From Paulinella micropora (taxonomy: Eukaryota; Cercozoa; Imbricatea; Euglyphida; Paulinellidae), in contig WBZZ01002600.1 of the NCBI GenBank assembly GCA_019918135.1, positions 187,676-251,675 of the forward strand: 64,000 bases of DNA. The letters are read 5' to 3'. Made by a program: the position numbers and the translations under genes. The first letter of the stretch is position 1. Every line of letters starts with the position of its first letter. Of this stretch, positions 44,233 to 53,270 are shown in pieces. The notes under the pieces are model-generated. The model did no database searches, was not told where the DNA came from, and saw nothing but the letters and a program-made list of their open reading frames with translations.

Positions 44233-45045
44233 ATGGACTATCGCGGAGGCAGGAGCTCTAACATTTACTATGTCAATAGCAAAAATAGGATAAACGGCAC
44301 GGACAGTGATTTCACTCACTCAATTGATATGAAAGGGTTAGACAATCCGACACACTGTAAAATTTTACATATATATGTGCCGAAGTCGTATTACAGTGTT
44401 GCTAGCCCCTACAATACTTTTATTCTGAGTGAGAACGGCAACGAGGCACTCATTACGATACCCGAAGGCAACTACACGATGAATAATCTAAAAAATAAGC
44501 TGGCCGAAGTGCTAACCGCAGAAAGCCCCAATGACTACACATACACAATAACAAGCAACAACACCAACACCGACCCCGAAGACGGCAAGCTAACATTTAC
44601 AGTAGCGAACAACGGAGGAATTCAACCGCGGTTTGTATTTGACGACGAAACTCGTATTCACGAAATTATGGGGTTTGAGCGGTCCTCTACTTATTTCTTT
44701 GCTAATAATACACTAAGGTCGCCAAATGTCATAATATTGACAGGTGAAAAAACCTTGTATCTACAAAGCGACCTCGTTGGGGAAGGTGATAATCACGTGC
44801 TCCAAGAGATATACACTGCGAATGAAATCCCATTCGGCTCAGTTATTTACGACGGAAGCGGGTCAGAGTATGGCAAAAGATTATCTACGAGTTCAAGCAA
44901 TGTGTATCGGTTTTACTTGACTGACGAAAACGACCAACCAATTAACCTAAACGGTTTGGGTATTGTAATGACATTGTTAATTTATCGCGAGACGAATTAC
45001 TTTAGTTTATTTACATCATTCTTCAATTTGTTGAAAAGCCGATAA
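44233..45045 (+). CDS. Penton-like minor capsid protein
   Basis: ATG at 44233, 270 residues. The N-terminus contains NIYYVNSKNRINGTDSDFTH, a hallmark of the single-jelly-roll minor capsid (penton) proteins of Polinton-like viruses, virophages and large DNA viruses. The remainder is beta-rich, with ITIPEGNYTMNNLKNKL, another conserved stretch of this family. It would occupy the capsid vertices. Confidence 0.85.
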   Translation: MDYRGGRSSNIYYVNSKNRINGTDSDFTHSIDMKGLDNPTHCKILHIYVPKSYYSVASPYNTFILSENGNEALITIPEGNYTMNNLKNKLAEVLTAESPNDYTYTITSNNTNTDPEDGKLTFTVANNGGIQPRFVFDDETRIHEIMGFERSSTYFFANNTLRSPNVIILTGEKTLYLQSDLVGEGDNHVLQEIYTANEIPFGSVIYDGSGSEYGKRLSTSSSNVYRFYLTDENDQPINLNGLGIVMTLLIYRETNYFSLFTSFFNLLKSR

Positions 45046-45118
45046 TTAATTAATTTATTTATTTTTCTCAGATTAAAATATAGAACCCTCACCAAAAACT
45101 TCGGGCACTTACACAAAA

Positions 45119-46513
45119 ATGCCTACACAACACGGAGGCGAACTAGATTTCAGCAAGACTGACTACATCAGTGCTTCTTATCGTTTGAATAAGCTTAACC
45201 CGCGAGAAAGCAGTAATGGAAATGTCATTATTACCTCTGCGGGAGGACAAGAAAGCACATTTGACCTTATTAGTCGCCCATTTAACTTGGCCAGGTCAGT
45301 TCTGAGTTTTACTTATACTATCCCAGACACGGATACTAAATACAACAAAGCTTATATGGATTGCCTTGCTCCTATTAGACAAATTCAACTTCAAACCCGT
45401 AGCGGAGTTTATCTGTGCGATTTGAACTATGTTGGAAATATTACAAAGATGATTTGGAAGCCCGAGACTTCGCTTAAAGACTTTCTCGCACTTGAAAACC
45501 ACGATGTTGGCACTGGTGCTGGCTGTATGCTCCAAAAGTGTAATGCTGATAAGCAGTTATCTACCATTGAAACTAAATTCGGAGATGCTGATTATAAAGA
45601 ACTTATTAAGCAGCCTAAAACAAATGCTCGTCGCCATAACGATGCTTTAATCGCCGCGAACACTGGAACCCTTCTTCCAGTCAATGTTTCCATTGTTGAG
45701 GCGAAGTATTTTACTGCTGGTGCTTTGGGTAATAATGCTAATGCTGGTGATATGGCTATTAAAATTAAACTTAATCTTGGTATGCTTTACAACACTATCT
45801 TCGCCCTTGATAAAACTATTATGTTTCCTGAGATTTTGACGATGCGAATTGTCTGGAACGGTTCTGCGAAGATTTATTATTCTAGTGCTGACCCGCTAAG
45901 TCCTGGTGGCGGTGCTAACATTGTTGCTGGTGCTGAGGATGTTGCTGTGAGCAATCTTAACTTGTTTCTTGCTGTTGAGCAGAACCCTGGTGTCATTCAA
46001 TCTATTCAAAGCCAGATTGCGGGCGGTGGAATGAGTTTTGATATTGATTATCCCTATGTGTATAAGAATACTATTGGAACTGCTAGCGATGGTAAATCAA
46101 CTGAAAACCAAAACATTATTATGCGATTTGACCGCGGGCACGGGCAGAGGTTGAAGAAGATTTATCACAGTGTGTTTCATTCTGTTGAAAGTGTAAATAC
46201 CGCTTATGACAATGATGTAAATGATGAGCGGTCTGCTACGGGTGCTGTTGTTGCCGATGCTAAGCGAAAGGTTGTCTCATTCTACACTACCCTTGATGGA
46301 GCGAGACAGGAAGAATTTGATGTATCTGTGGCTAACCTTGAAGACTATATGATTATGAAGCCGAGGTTGGAGGGTAGTGCCTTGATGAATTCTAATGTGT
46401 ATCAATACAACTGGGTTTATGCTAATTGCTGGGACAACAACCGCCCGCTGTGGAGCAAGGACCAGAACGAGATTAGTGGGCTTGACTTAACTCACTGTGG
46501 TCGGCGTGGCTAG
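45119..46513 (+). CDS. Major capsid protein, truncated at the C-terminus
   Basis: ATG at 45119. Double-jelly-roll-type capsid features fit the position and content: ESTFDLISRPFNLARSVLSF near the N-terminus, internal beta-rich repeats, and NSNVYQYNWVYANCWDN near the end. Homologues normally continue after NEISGLDL with about 30-50 further residues forming the last strands. Here the frame runs into GC-rich host sequence (THCGRRG) and stops at 46511-46513. It therefore encodes 464 residues and probably cannot form a normal capsomer. Confidence 0.8.
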   Translation: MPTQHGGELDFSKTDYISASYRLNKLNPRESSNGNVIITSAGGQESTFDLISRPFNLARSVLSFTYTIPDTDTKYNKAYMDCLAPIRQIQLQTRSGVYLCDLNYVGNITKMIWKPETSLKDFLALENHDVGTGAGCMLQKCNADKQLSTIETKFGDADYKELIKQPKTNARRHNDALIAANTGTLLPVNVSIVEAKYFTAGALGNNANAGDMAIKIKLNLGMLYNTIFALDKTIMFPEILTMRIVWNGSAKIYYSSADPLSPGGGANIVAGAEDVAVSNLNLFLAVEQNPGVIQSIQSQIAGGGMSFDIDYPYVYKNTIGTASDGKSTENQNIIMRFDRGHGQRLKKIYHSVFHSVESVNTAYDNDVNDERSATGAVVADAKRKVVSFYTTLDGARQEEFDVSVANLEDYMIMKPRLEGSALMNSNVYQYNWVYANCWDNNRPLWSKDQNEISGLDLTHCGRRG

Positions 46514-48294
46514 CGGCCGCCAACTGTCCGTACGTGTGGCGCGACCCCGTGCCGACGGACCTGGTGCTAGAGCTGGTTGTGCCCGCGGGCGGCGCCGTGT
46601 GGACGCTGCCGGCCGGAGCCGCCACCGGAGCCCGCCGCCGGCAGCTAGCGCAGGCCGGGGTTTTCACGGTGTACTGGGGCGACAACACGGCCGTGCAGAC
46701 GTGCTCGTCGGCCGAACCGTGCACGCACACGTTTGCGAGCGCCGGCGTGTTCATGACCATCCTCGAGGGCCCTGTCGTGGGCTGGGCCATGACGCTGGCG
46801 TGGCGCGAGCAGCAGCACAGCAACGTCGCGCTGCTCAGCGTCGTGCAGTGGGGCGGGCTCGAGCTGGATACCACCGCCGGCTACCACTTCTACGGCGAGG
46901 CGCAGCTGCAGTCGCTGCCTCCGCTGTCGGCCCTTGACACGTCGCAGATCACGAGCTTCGCATTCAGCTTCTCCGGGCTGCCGGTGACGTGCGTCGACGT
47001 GTCGGGCCTTGACCCGCGTTCGGCGCTGGTGCTGACGGGCGCCTTCGCCAACTCGCCGTGCCTGACGTTTGCCAACGTCTCGAGTTGGGACGTGTCGCAG
47101 GCGCGGGACGTGTCGTTGATGTTCGCCGGCACGACAGTCGCGACAATCGTGGGCCTAGAGAGCTGGAACGTGTCGCGCGTCGTGAACGCGAGCGGCATGT
47201 TCGCGCAGTCCGCGGTGCGGGCCGACCTGTCAGATTGGCGGCTGGACAGCCTGCAGGACGCCTCCGGCATGCTGGCTGACAGCCTGCTGGCGCGAAATCT
47301 CAGCGGCTGGGTCGTGACGTGGACGGAGCAGACGTGCCTGCAATTCGTGCAGTCGGCGCAGCTCGAGAACTGGCAGGCCCCGTTTGCGTGCCAACAGTGG
47401 CTGCCGTCCGTGACGGCCTCCGCTTCGGTGACGCCTTCCGTCACGCCTTCCGTGACTGCCACGATATCTGTGACGCCATCCGCTTCTGTCACGCCGTCCG
47501 TGACTGCCACGATATCTGTGACGCCATCCGCTTCTGTGACCGCCACTATATCTGTGACTGCCACTATATCTGTGACGCCTTCCGTGACGCCGTCCGTGAC
47601 TGCCACGATATCTGTGACGCCATCCGCTTCTGTCACGCCATCTGCTTCTTTCACGCCGTCCGTGACTGCCACGATATCTGTGACGCCCACCACCTCGGCG
47701 ACACGGTCCGCAACGGCCACGATATCTGTGACGCCCAGTATTTCCGTGACACCGACCATTTCCGTGACGCGAACGCCCACGATATCTGTGACGCCCAGTA
47801 TTTCCGTGACGCCCACGATATCTGTGACTGCCACTGTATCCGTGACGCGCACACCCACGATATCTGTGACGCCATCCGCTTCCGTGACGCCGACGCCCAC
47901 CCTCTCCGTGACACCAACCATTTCCGTGACCGCGACGCCGACTATCTCCGTGACGCGTACCATAACGCCCACGAGCACACAGACACCAACGAGATCTTCC
48001 AGCATCTCAACCACAGCGACGCCTTCCGTCAGCGACCAAAGCATTACCCCCGGGTCCAGTTCCACAAATTCACTCACTGTCACTTTTAATAATCTCTATC
48101 TCGTCCAGTGCCCTAATCCTGTCAACAGAGATAATTGGGATCCGTCTCTGGGTACTTATTACGGCGACACGTTCTCGGTTTCCTTCACGAACTATGTCTC
48201 GCCTAACAGAGTGACCGTCACAGTTACACGTCTGGACAGTACTGGGGGGTGGGGATTGATCCTGAAGTTTACGTGCAGGGGATACATTCTGTAG
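46486..48294 (+). CDS. BspA-like (DUF285) surface protein with Ser/Thr stalk, start missing
   Basis: The frame is open from 46486; there is no ATG before the mature domain. LWSAWLAAANCPYVW (46495-46539) looks like the end of a signal peptide, so the first part was lost at the island junction. A GTG at 46534 is the only early start-like codon. Domains: a PKD-like stretch (VFTVYWGDNTAVQT...HTFASAGVF), BspA/DUF285 repeats (VSSWDVSQARDVSLMFAGT, LESWNVSRVVNASGMF, LSDWRLDSLQDASGMLADS), a long mucin-like stalk (SVTPSVTATISVTPS units, about 47410-48040), and a beta-rich C-terminal domain. Probably a secreted or virion-surface adhesin. Confidence 0.75.
   Translation, partial: LNSLWSAWLAAANCPYVWRDPVPTDLVLELVVPAGGAVWTLPAGAATGARRRQLAQAGVFTVYWGDNTAVQTCSSAEPCTHTFASAGVFMTILEGPVVGWAMTLAWREQQHSNVALLSVVQWGGLELDTTAGYHFYGEAQLQSLPPLSALDTSQITSFAFSFSGLPVTCVDVSGLDPRSALVLTGAFANSPCLTFANVSSWDVSQARDVSLMFAGTTVATIVGLESWNVSRVVNASGMFAQSAVRADLSDWRLDSLQDASGMLADSLLARNLSGWVVTWTEQTCLQFVQSAQLENWQAPFACQQWLPSVTASASVTPSVTPSVTATISVTPSASVTPSVTATISVTPSASVTATISVTATISVTPSVTPSVTATISVTPSASVTPSASFTPSVTATISVTPTTSATRSATATISVTPSISVTPTISVTRTPTISVTPSISVTPTISVTATVSVTRTPTISVTPSASVTPTPTLSVTPTISVTATPTISVTRTITPTSTQTPTRSSSISTTATPSVSDQSITPGSSSTNSLTVTFNNLYLVQCPNPVNRDNWDPSLGTYYGDTFSVSFTNYVSPNRVTVTVTRLDSTGGWGLILKFTCRGYIL
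47410..48040 (+). repeat. Ser/Thr-rich stalk coding repeat
   Basis: Degenerate 18- and 24-base units such as CCGTGACTGCCACGATATCT and GTGACGCCATCCGCTTCTGT repeated over about 630 bases. Translated as S-V-T-P-S / T-I-S-V-T units. Confidence 0.85.
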
Positions 48295-48885
48295 TAAAGA
48301 AGTAGGGGAGCGACTGCACGCTCGCGCCGCTTACATGTCGCAACGTGTACGCCGTCGCTTACATTAATTTAGTTAACGAGAAGAGCGGGGCAGCTCCGAC
48401 TGGTACTTATTAAGACTTGGCTTTCACTTGCAATGGGTATTATATGTATATATATTTAATACTGAAAGGGTGTGAGAAACTGTATTGATAGCCAGAGTAA
48501 AAGCAAGGTTTGAAGTTGCTACCCAACTTGCTGATGGCCGGCAATGGCTTTTTCTCGCAACAGGACCTCTGATGATGGCTGATAGTGTCTGTTTCCAGCC
48601 TAGCTTTCCTGCTGACCAACCCTGTACTTTCTTAGCCTTTCCCTCACACTCGCATTGCTAGTAGCACACGCCTGCCACCCGTAGTGGTTATCCCTGGCGA
48701 GTTCCGGGGTGGTGCGCTTGCGCCAGAGTGGTGTGAGGGTAGCACAGTTTGCGGGGAGGTAAGAGGGTACCACAGGCTCTGAGGGAGGGAGGAAGGGTAC
48801 CCTCTTGCCGGCAGGTAAACGCCACTGGGGGGAGAGCGCCGTGCGCCCCCCCCCTCTCCCCTTCACTCACTGTTCCCTCCCAAGC
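48295..48885. other. Intergenic region without a supported gene
   Basis: About 590 bases. The first half is AT-rich (TATTATATGTATATATATTT at about 48438); the second half is mixed with a short inverted repeat around AAGAGGGTACC (48765) and GGGTACCCTCTT (48794). Open frames are short and unlike proteins. Confidence 0.5.
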
Positions 48886-49460
48886 TTACTCAGTGTCGCT
48901 GCCGCCGCCTGCCCCGTCGTCGTCGGAGCTGCCGTCGCCCGTCCGGTGGTCTTCGCAGACGAGGGCCAGCGAGTCGCCCACGACGGCGGCCGCGGGTGCC
49001 TGGCACACGTGGCAGCTGCCGTTCAGCAGGCGCCGGCACAGTTGCAGCTCCGCCCCGGGAGCAGACGTAGCACATGCCCTGCCACGTCGGGAACACGAAG
49101 AAGCGCGCCACCTGGTAGCAGCGCCGGCCGGGCACCTCCGTGGCGCACAGTAGAGAACTCCCGTCCAGTTGGTAGCCCTTCTTGTTGAGTGCCTCCGTGT
49201 AGTCCATCAGCGTGCCACACGCATGGCAGCCCCCCCCTCGGTACCGTCCTCGAACAGTTGGTACTTGTTGCGCCGGGGCGCAGTCCTCCCGCACACCAAC
49301 TCCGCGAACGCTGCTGCAGGCTGGACAGCGTTTGTCAGCGGTACGATTGTTTTCGCGGATGTCCTTTCTCTCTATTTTTCGGCTGCCTCGGCTAAGTGGC
49401 TCGTATTTCACAAAGACTCAGCTCGCGGCCCCCACATCGGCGACAATGAAGGGCGCACAT
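48886..49460 (-). pseudogene. Cys-rich zinc-ribbon-like protein, frame-shifted twice
   Basis: An ATG at 49460 begins MCALHCRRCGGRELSLC. The next frame carries RCPACSSVRG, CHACGTLMDY, LLCATEVPGRRCYQ and GMCYVCSRGG. A third frame gives LCRRLLNGSCHVCQAPAAA and an acidic end (GSDTE-stop at 48886-48888). The run of CxxC pairs across all three frames argues for one zinc-binding protein split by two one-base changes (near 49413 and 49055). Function unknown. Confidence 0.5.
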
Positions 49461-49684
49461 GGGAGCGGGGGGACAGGCAGGGGGGGGCCGCCGAAAAAGT
49501 CTCAAGGTCAATAGAGAGCAAAACCTGTTGTTTGGTGCAAAGGTGAGGGGGGGGGGGCCGCGGGAAGGTTGTAGCAGGGAGGGTGAAAGAAAAGCTGGGT
49601 GCAAAAAAAACCAACAACCAGACAAGAGAGAAATCGCACAGCAAAGGCGTCTGTGCTCAAGAAAAGAGGCCTGTCTGACAAAAG

Positions 49685-50203
49685 GTGACTACAAGGGCAG
49701 GTACCACCGGCGGCAATCTTTTCTGCAACAAGACTTCAAGGGGTTGCTACGTGCACGCGCTGGTGAAGAGATTGCAAGGCTGCCTGCGGACGTGGGGCTT
49801 GCCTTTGCTGGCGCGAACGCAGGCAACTGGCGCAGAAGCAAGTACCAACGCTAACCTCAATCTCAGCGTGTACGCGGTCTGTACCGACTCTTACGCTGGT
49901 GGCTGCACGCTAGAATTCACGCCCGCGATCGTCTGCACGCGACACTACCCTGCCATTCCCAGGCTAGGCATCAGCGCCCTCGTGCTCCTGTGCTTGGGCC
50001 TCTTTCTGCTGCTCGGTTACGGTTGCTCCTACTCCGTGAGCCGTTTCTGGGAAGATGTGCTGAATTGTTCGTGTGTCTGGTTGTGGATTTCGCTAGTGCC
50101 GGGGTTAGTGTGCTTGCTTGTTTTGATCGGCCTGTGGGACCGAGGCGATAGCACTGCGCTGTGGCTGAGCCAGGCTACGGACGAACTATTCTACCTCAAC
50201 TGA
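49685..50203 (+). CDS. Membrane protein, paralogue of 16344-17072
   Basis: Open from a GTG at 49685 to TGA; no ATG start. The conserved cysteine cluster (YAVCTDSYAGGCTLEFTPAIVC) and the first membrane segment (LGISALVLLCLGLFLLLGYG) match the protein at 16344-17072. A second membrane segment follows (WLWISLVPGLVCLLVLIGLW). Protein-like sequence upstream lies in another frame (about 49690-49850), and no signal peptide is visible, so the N-terminal half is missing or frame-shifted. Confidence 0.55.
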   Translation: MTTRAGTTGGNLFCNKTSRGCYVHALVKRLQGCLRTWGLPLLARTQATGAEASTNANLNLSVYAVCTDSYAGGCTLEFTPAIVCTRHYPAIPRLGISALVLLCLGLFLLLGYGCSYSVSRFWEDVLNCSCVWLWISLVPGLVCLLVLIGLWDRGDSTALWLSQATDELFYLN

Positions 50204-50422
50204 CTTGTCTGGAAGAACCGCGGGGAAGAGGTGGGGGGGGGGCCCTATCTGCCTCCCCGTCCCCTTGCCAGGGCACATTGCCCCCCCCCCCCCAAAACTG
50301 GGCGGCCCCCCTCTCCATTCGCTGTTCGCCTACGACTTTGACATTCTTCTTACATTCCCCCCCCCCTCCCCCACGCTCATCTTTCTTTAACTCTCGAAGC
50401 TTTTTTTTAAAAAAAAACAGGA
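50204..50422. other. Intergenic G/C-run region
   Basis: G and C homopolymers (for example at about 50231-50241 and 50280-50293), then C/T-rich sequence and A/T runs just before the ATG at 50423. No gene. Confidence 0.5.
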
Positions 50423-51730
50423 ATGGAACTTGAAAAATGGTGTCAAACTCATCCTGCAGTGTCGGCACGAAAAGTTGTCAGGGCTGTACAAAAAGCAAAT
50501 CCTGCCCTTGGCGGAACGAGTTGTTATTATGTCTTTGGGCTCCGGGATGCCCCACCAACCTCACAGCCAGAGGAAATGAACTCCTGCTTCTTGGTCTGGT
50601 ACCGATCACCGAAGGACGCCTGGAATAAAACGAATTTTCTGACGGCCTTAGCTGCTTTCTGGCAAGCCGACCTGAACAGGAAATGGTCCTTGGACTGGGA
50701 GTCCGTTCATTGCGTGGGCATAGTGGCGAACAGCTGTACCCAAGACCCTGACCAGCTGCATTTCAAAGCAGACCCTGCCTTGGCTCTCAAGCCAACAGAG
50801 GCGCTGGCTCTCTTTCAGCATATCGCGCAGTACCAAATCCCTAGAATCGTAAGTGTGCACACCACCACCAACCCAACTCTTTGGCTGAACGCGACCGAGA
50901 GCTCCAACGCCATGCGTTTAGTCCGAGAGGGTCTCACCCAATGCCTTACCAGTCAGGAGACGTATGCAGGCGTCGCTAGGGGGAAAGAGGCGCCTGAATG
51001 CAATTATGCGCGCGCGTACGTCATAGAGCCAGTCTTTCAGAAGCTAATGCAAAGGTACGAGCCCGGGAAACAGCACTCCCAGAATGTGGCCCTTGCGGGT
51101 CCGACGGGAAGCCTTACACCACTAACCGAAATTAAGTTTGAATCCGTAGCGCTGTGCTCTGTAGACACGACGTATCACCATTGCGATTTCTTGCTGTGCC
51201 ACGTGGGGCGAGAGTATAATCTGATGCAAATATCTTCGTATGGCGGTTACTATGGGGTTGTCGGTTGTATGCTGGGGGAAGAGGCCGACGTTCTGGACGG
51301 GCGGCGGTCCGCTTCTCACTTCAAAGAAATTATGACGCACCTTAGAACAAAATGCCAAGGGCGCTGGTGGACTACGCAAGAAACGCGGGCGTTCCTTGAA
51401 GACTGCGCGACTTACGCCGGAAATGTTCGCACCCGCGACGATACCGAAGAGAAAAATGACGCCGACCTATGGCGCGAGCAGCTGTCTTTTGCCCTAAAAT
51501 TCAGTGAGCAATACTTTGGGGTCCGCTTAGATCACCTCGGACAGAGTCCTGACAAGTTGTGGCAGGACTGGTCCGCCATTACGCTTAGTTTTCGCACCAA
51601 CTGGCAACTCTTGCAGCCCTCTTTCTTGCTTGCACTAGCTCGAAGCAAACGCGACGGCGAAGGAAGAAAGGGGGGGGGGGGGGAACGGAGGCAAAGGACG
51701 GCCGTGACACACATTAAAAAGATTTTTTAG
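50423..51730 (+). CDS. Unknown 435-aa protein
   Basis: The ATG at 50423 follows an A-rich stretch (AAAAAAACAGGA). The whole length is protein-like, with many aromatic and cysteine residues, for example NKTNFLTALAAFWQADLNRK, VDTTYHHCDFLLCHVGREYN and LMQISSYGGYYGVVGCMLGE. No family is recognised. The end (residues about 405-435) is Gly/Arg-rich because it reads a G12 run at about 51670. That run could shift frame, so the true C-terminus is uncertain. Confidence 0.65.
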   Translation: MELEKWCQTHPAVSARKVVRAVQKANPALGGTSCYYVFGLRDAPPTSQPEEMNSCFLVWYRSPKDAWNKTNFLTALAAFWQADLNRKWSLDWESVHCVGIVANSCTQDPDQLHFKADPALALKPTEALALFQHIAQYQIPRIVSVHTTTNPTLWLNATESSNAMRLVREGLTQCLTSQETYAGVARGKEAPECNYARAYVIEPVFQKLMQRYEPGKQHSQNVALAGPTGSLTPLTEIKFESVALCSVDTTYHHCDFLLCHVGREYNLMQISSYGGYYGVVGCMLGEEADVLDGRRSASHFKEIMTHLRTKCQGRWWTTQETRAFLEDCATYAGNVRTRDDTEEKNDADLWREQLSFALKFSEQYFGVRLDHLGQSPDKLWQDWSAITLSFRTNWQLLQPSFLLALARSKRDGEGRKGGGGERRQRTAVTHIKKIF

Positions 51731-51740
51731 AAAACAACAT

Positions 51741-51767
51741 CTCCTAAGCCCCCGAATATCCGGGGAA
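51741..51767 (+). repeat. Left direct repeat flanking the double-MYND gene
   Basis: CTCCTAAGCCCCCGAATATC followed by CGGGGAA. The same sequence with three or four differences is at 53243-53270 in the same orientation. Confidence 0.7.
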
Positions 51768-51997
51768 AGGGAAGAGGAAGGGGGGGGGGAAGCATAGATT
51801 TTTTCCCCGCCCGGCTTTCTGACACACAAGCACCTACCCCTCCTCCGCTATCTGCCCGAATTCCAGGGGGGGAAACACACTCCCCTCCTTGTGTTCTGAA
51901 AAGAAGGAATGGGGAAAAAGTTACATCACACGTTTTATTAAAAAAGCTTCGGCAAACTAGTCTCTTACTTTGGCACCCGGCGTCCACCCCCCTGTCT

Positions 51998-53131
51998 TTA
52001 GTCTTGACGACGCGCCCAGAAAGACAGGATCTGCGGTTGCAGAAAGGCGGGCACGCAGCTCTGCAGTTCGGCCTGCAAGCAGTCGGGTGCTTGCCCCCGC
52101 GCCAAGCGTTCAGCCGCCGCACGGGCTTTATCTGCGCAGAGCTGAAGGAACAGGCGTTCTCTCGGGACAGGCTGTGGCGGCAGTGTGGCCGTGGCGGGAT
52201 TCAACCGCACCAAGTCGAGCACCGCCTCTAGGAGGAGCAAGCGGCCTTCCAGTAAGGCTGTCGACGCGCCATTCCGCTTGAGCGCGAGATGCCTCTGCGG
52301 TAAATCCATGGCCAGGACCGCTGCCAACGCTGGTTGTATCTTCCGACGGCAATGCGCTTTGTGCAACGTTTGCCAATGGGTACGTTGGCAGGCGGCGTTG
52401 CAATACATGACGAGGCGACAGCGGGAACAGGCCAGCAAGGGCGCGGCCGCGGAATCCTCGCGGGAGCAGCAGGCACAGTCCAGGGTGCGGCTTGTACTGG
52501 CTAGAGAGCGGGGACCGCCCTGTCCTGGGGGGCCAGGGGGTTTGCGGGGGGCATCGCCCACACCGACTCTCCCCCCGGCTCCAGCTCTGCCAATAATGGT
52601 GGGCGTGATGCTCTTTTTCCAAAGCCCACCTCTCTCGGGCAGGCGCTCGAGCAGTGCCTCGACCACGAGACACACGCCGACCTCTGGCGGTATATGCTTG
52701 ACCTCGGCCCGCAGATGTTGCAATTTGGGCTGTGCCAGATCCGAGCGGGACAGCGCGGAGATAGAGATTCCCACTGTCTCGGGGCGCGCCGTCGCTAGCA
52801 GAAACACGTCGCACTTTTTTCTGTCACGACAGTCGTCCGCGGCTGCGAGCAGTGAATTGCGCAGGTCTGGGCTAGTCCGGACTTGCTGTAGAAAGGCCAA
52901 GGCCCGCGCGTGCTGTGCATTGTTCTTGGCCCCGGCCAGGCACGACACCTTGTGCCGAGCTTTCCAATCGGCTTCTTGGCAGGCCACGCTGCAATAATAA
53001 GCCAAGCGGCACTGGGCACAGGCGCGATATTTGGCTGCAAGTTTCTGGCCGGTCGATTTCTGCTTTCGCAGCATGCCCCCGCAAGCCGCATTGGCACAAC
53101 TATAGAATGACAGCACGGTGTCGCTCGGCAT
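51998..53131 (-). CDS. Double-MYND zinc-finger protein
   Basis: The ATG at 53131 (MPSDTVLSF) is preferred to non-ATG codons upstream; 377 residues. The first MYND finger is at about residues 10-65 (CANAACG, YRACAQCRLAYYCSVACQEA, HKVSC). The second is at about 215-260 (CACCSREDSAA, LACSRCRLVMYCNAACQRTH, HKAHC). The linker contains a Gly/Pro-rich stretch, and the C-terminus is helical and Arg/Ala-rich. MYND fingers bind proline-rich peptides; the partner is unknown. The gene is bracketed by direct repeats (51741 and 53243). Confidence 0.75.
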   Translation of the reverse strand: MPSDTVLSFYSCANAACGGMLRKQKSTGQKLAAKYRACAQCRLAYYCSVACQEADWKARHKVSCLAGAKNNAQHARALAFLQQVRTSPDLRNSLLAAADDCRDRKKCDVFLLATARPETVGISISALSRSDLAQPKLQHLRAEVKHIPPEVGVCLVVEALLERLPERGGLWKKSITPTIIGRAGAGGRVGVGDAPRKPPGPPGQGGPRSLASTSRTLDCACCSREDSAAAPLLACSRCRLVMYCNAACQRTHWQTLHKAHCRRKIQPALAAVLAMDLPQRHLALKRNGASTALLEGRLLLLEAVLDLVRLNPATATLPPQPVPRERLFLQLCADKARAAAERLARGQAPDCLQAELQSCVPAFLQPQILSFWARRQD

Positions 53132-53242
53132 GACTGCACTTTTTCTTTTTTTGTGCACAGCCTCTCCCCCTCCCTCCCGCCGGCCCGTCCCAGAAACGAG
53201 AAAATGGACGACCGCGGGGGGGGGAGGGGCCGCCAAAGTAAT

Positions 53243-53270
53243 CTCTTAAGCTCCCGAATATCCCGGGGAG
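53243..53270 (+). repeat. Right direct repeat flanking the double-MYND gene
   Basis: CTCTTAAGCTCCCGAATATC followed by CCGGGGAG; partner of 51741-51767. Confidence 0.7.

Larger units (their letters stand above)
40312..46492. mobile_element. AT-rich Polinton-like virus / virophage-type morphogenesis module
   Basis: A continuous AT-rich island with seven or eight plus-strand genes: unknown, FtsK/HerA-type packaging ATPase, small basic protein, micro-ORF, coiled-coil protein, adenain-like protease, penton-like minor capsid protein and major capsid protein. Base composition, codon use and TATATAG-like gene starts differ from everything around it. No polymerase, integrase or terminal inverted repeat is present. 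The left edge lies between 40312 and about 40400. The right edge cuts the capsid gene at about 46490. Confidence 0.8.

Noticed and set aside
46890..48083. 397-codon minus-strand open frame
   Set aside because: Antisense of the Ser/Thr stalk repeats; the plus strand carries DUF285 repeats and a sensible C-terminal domain.
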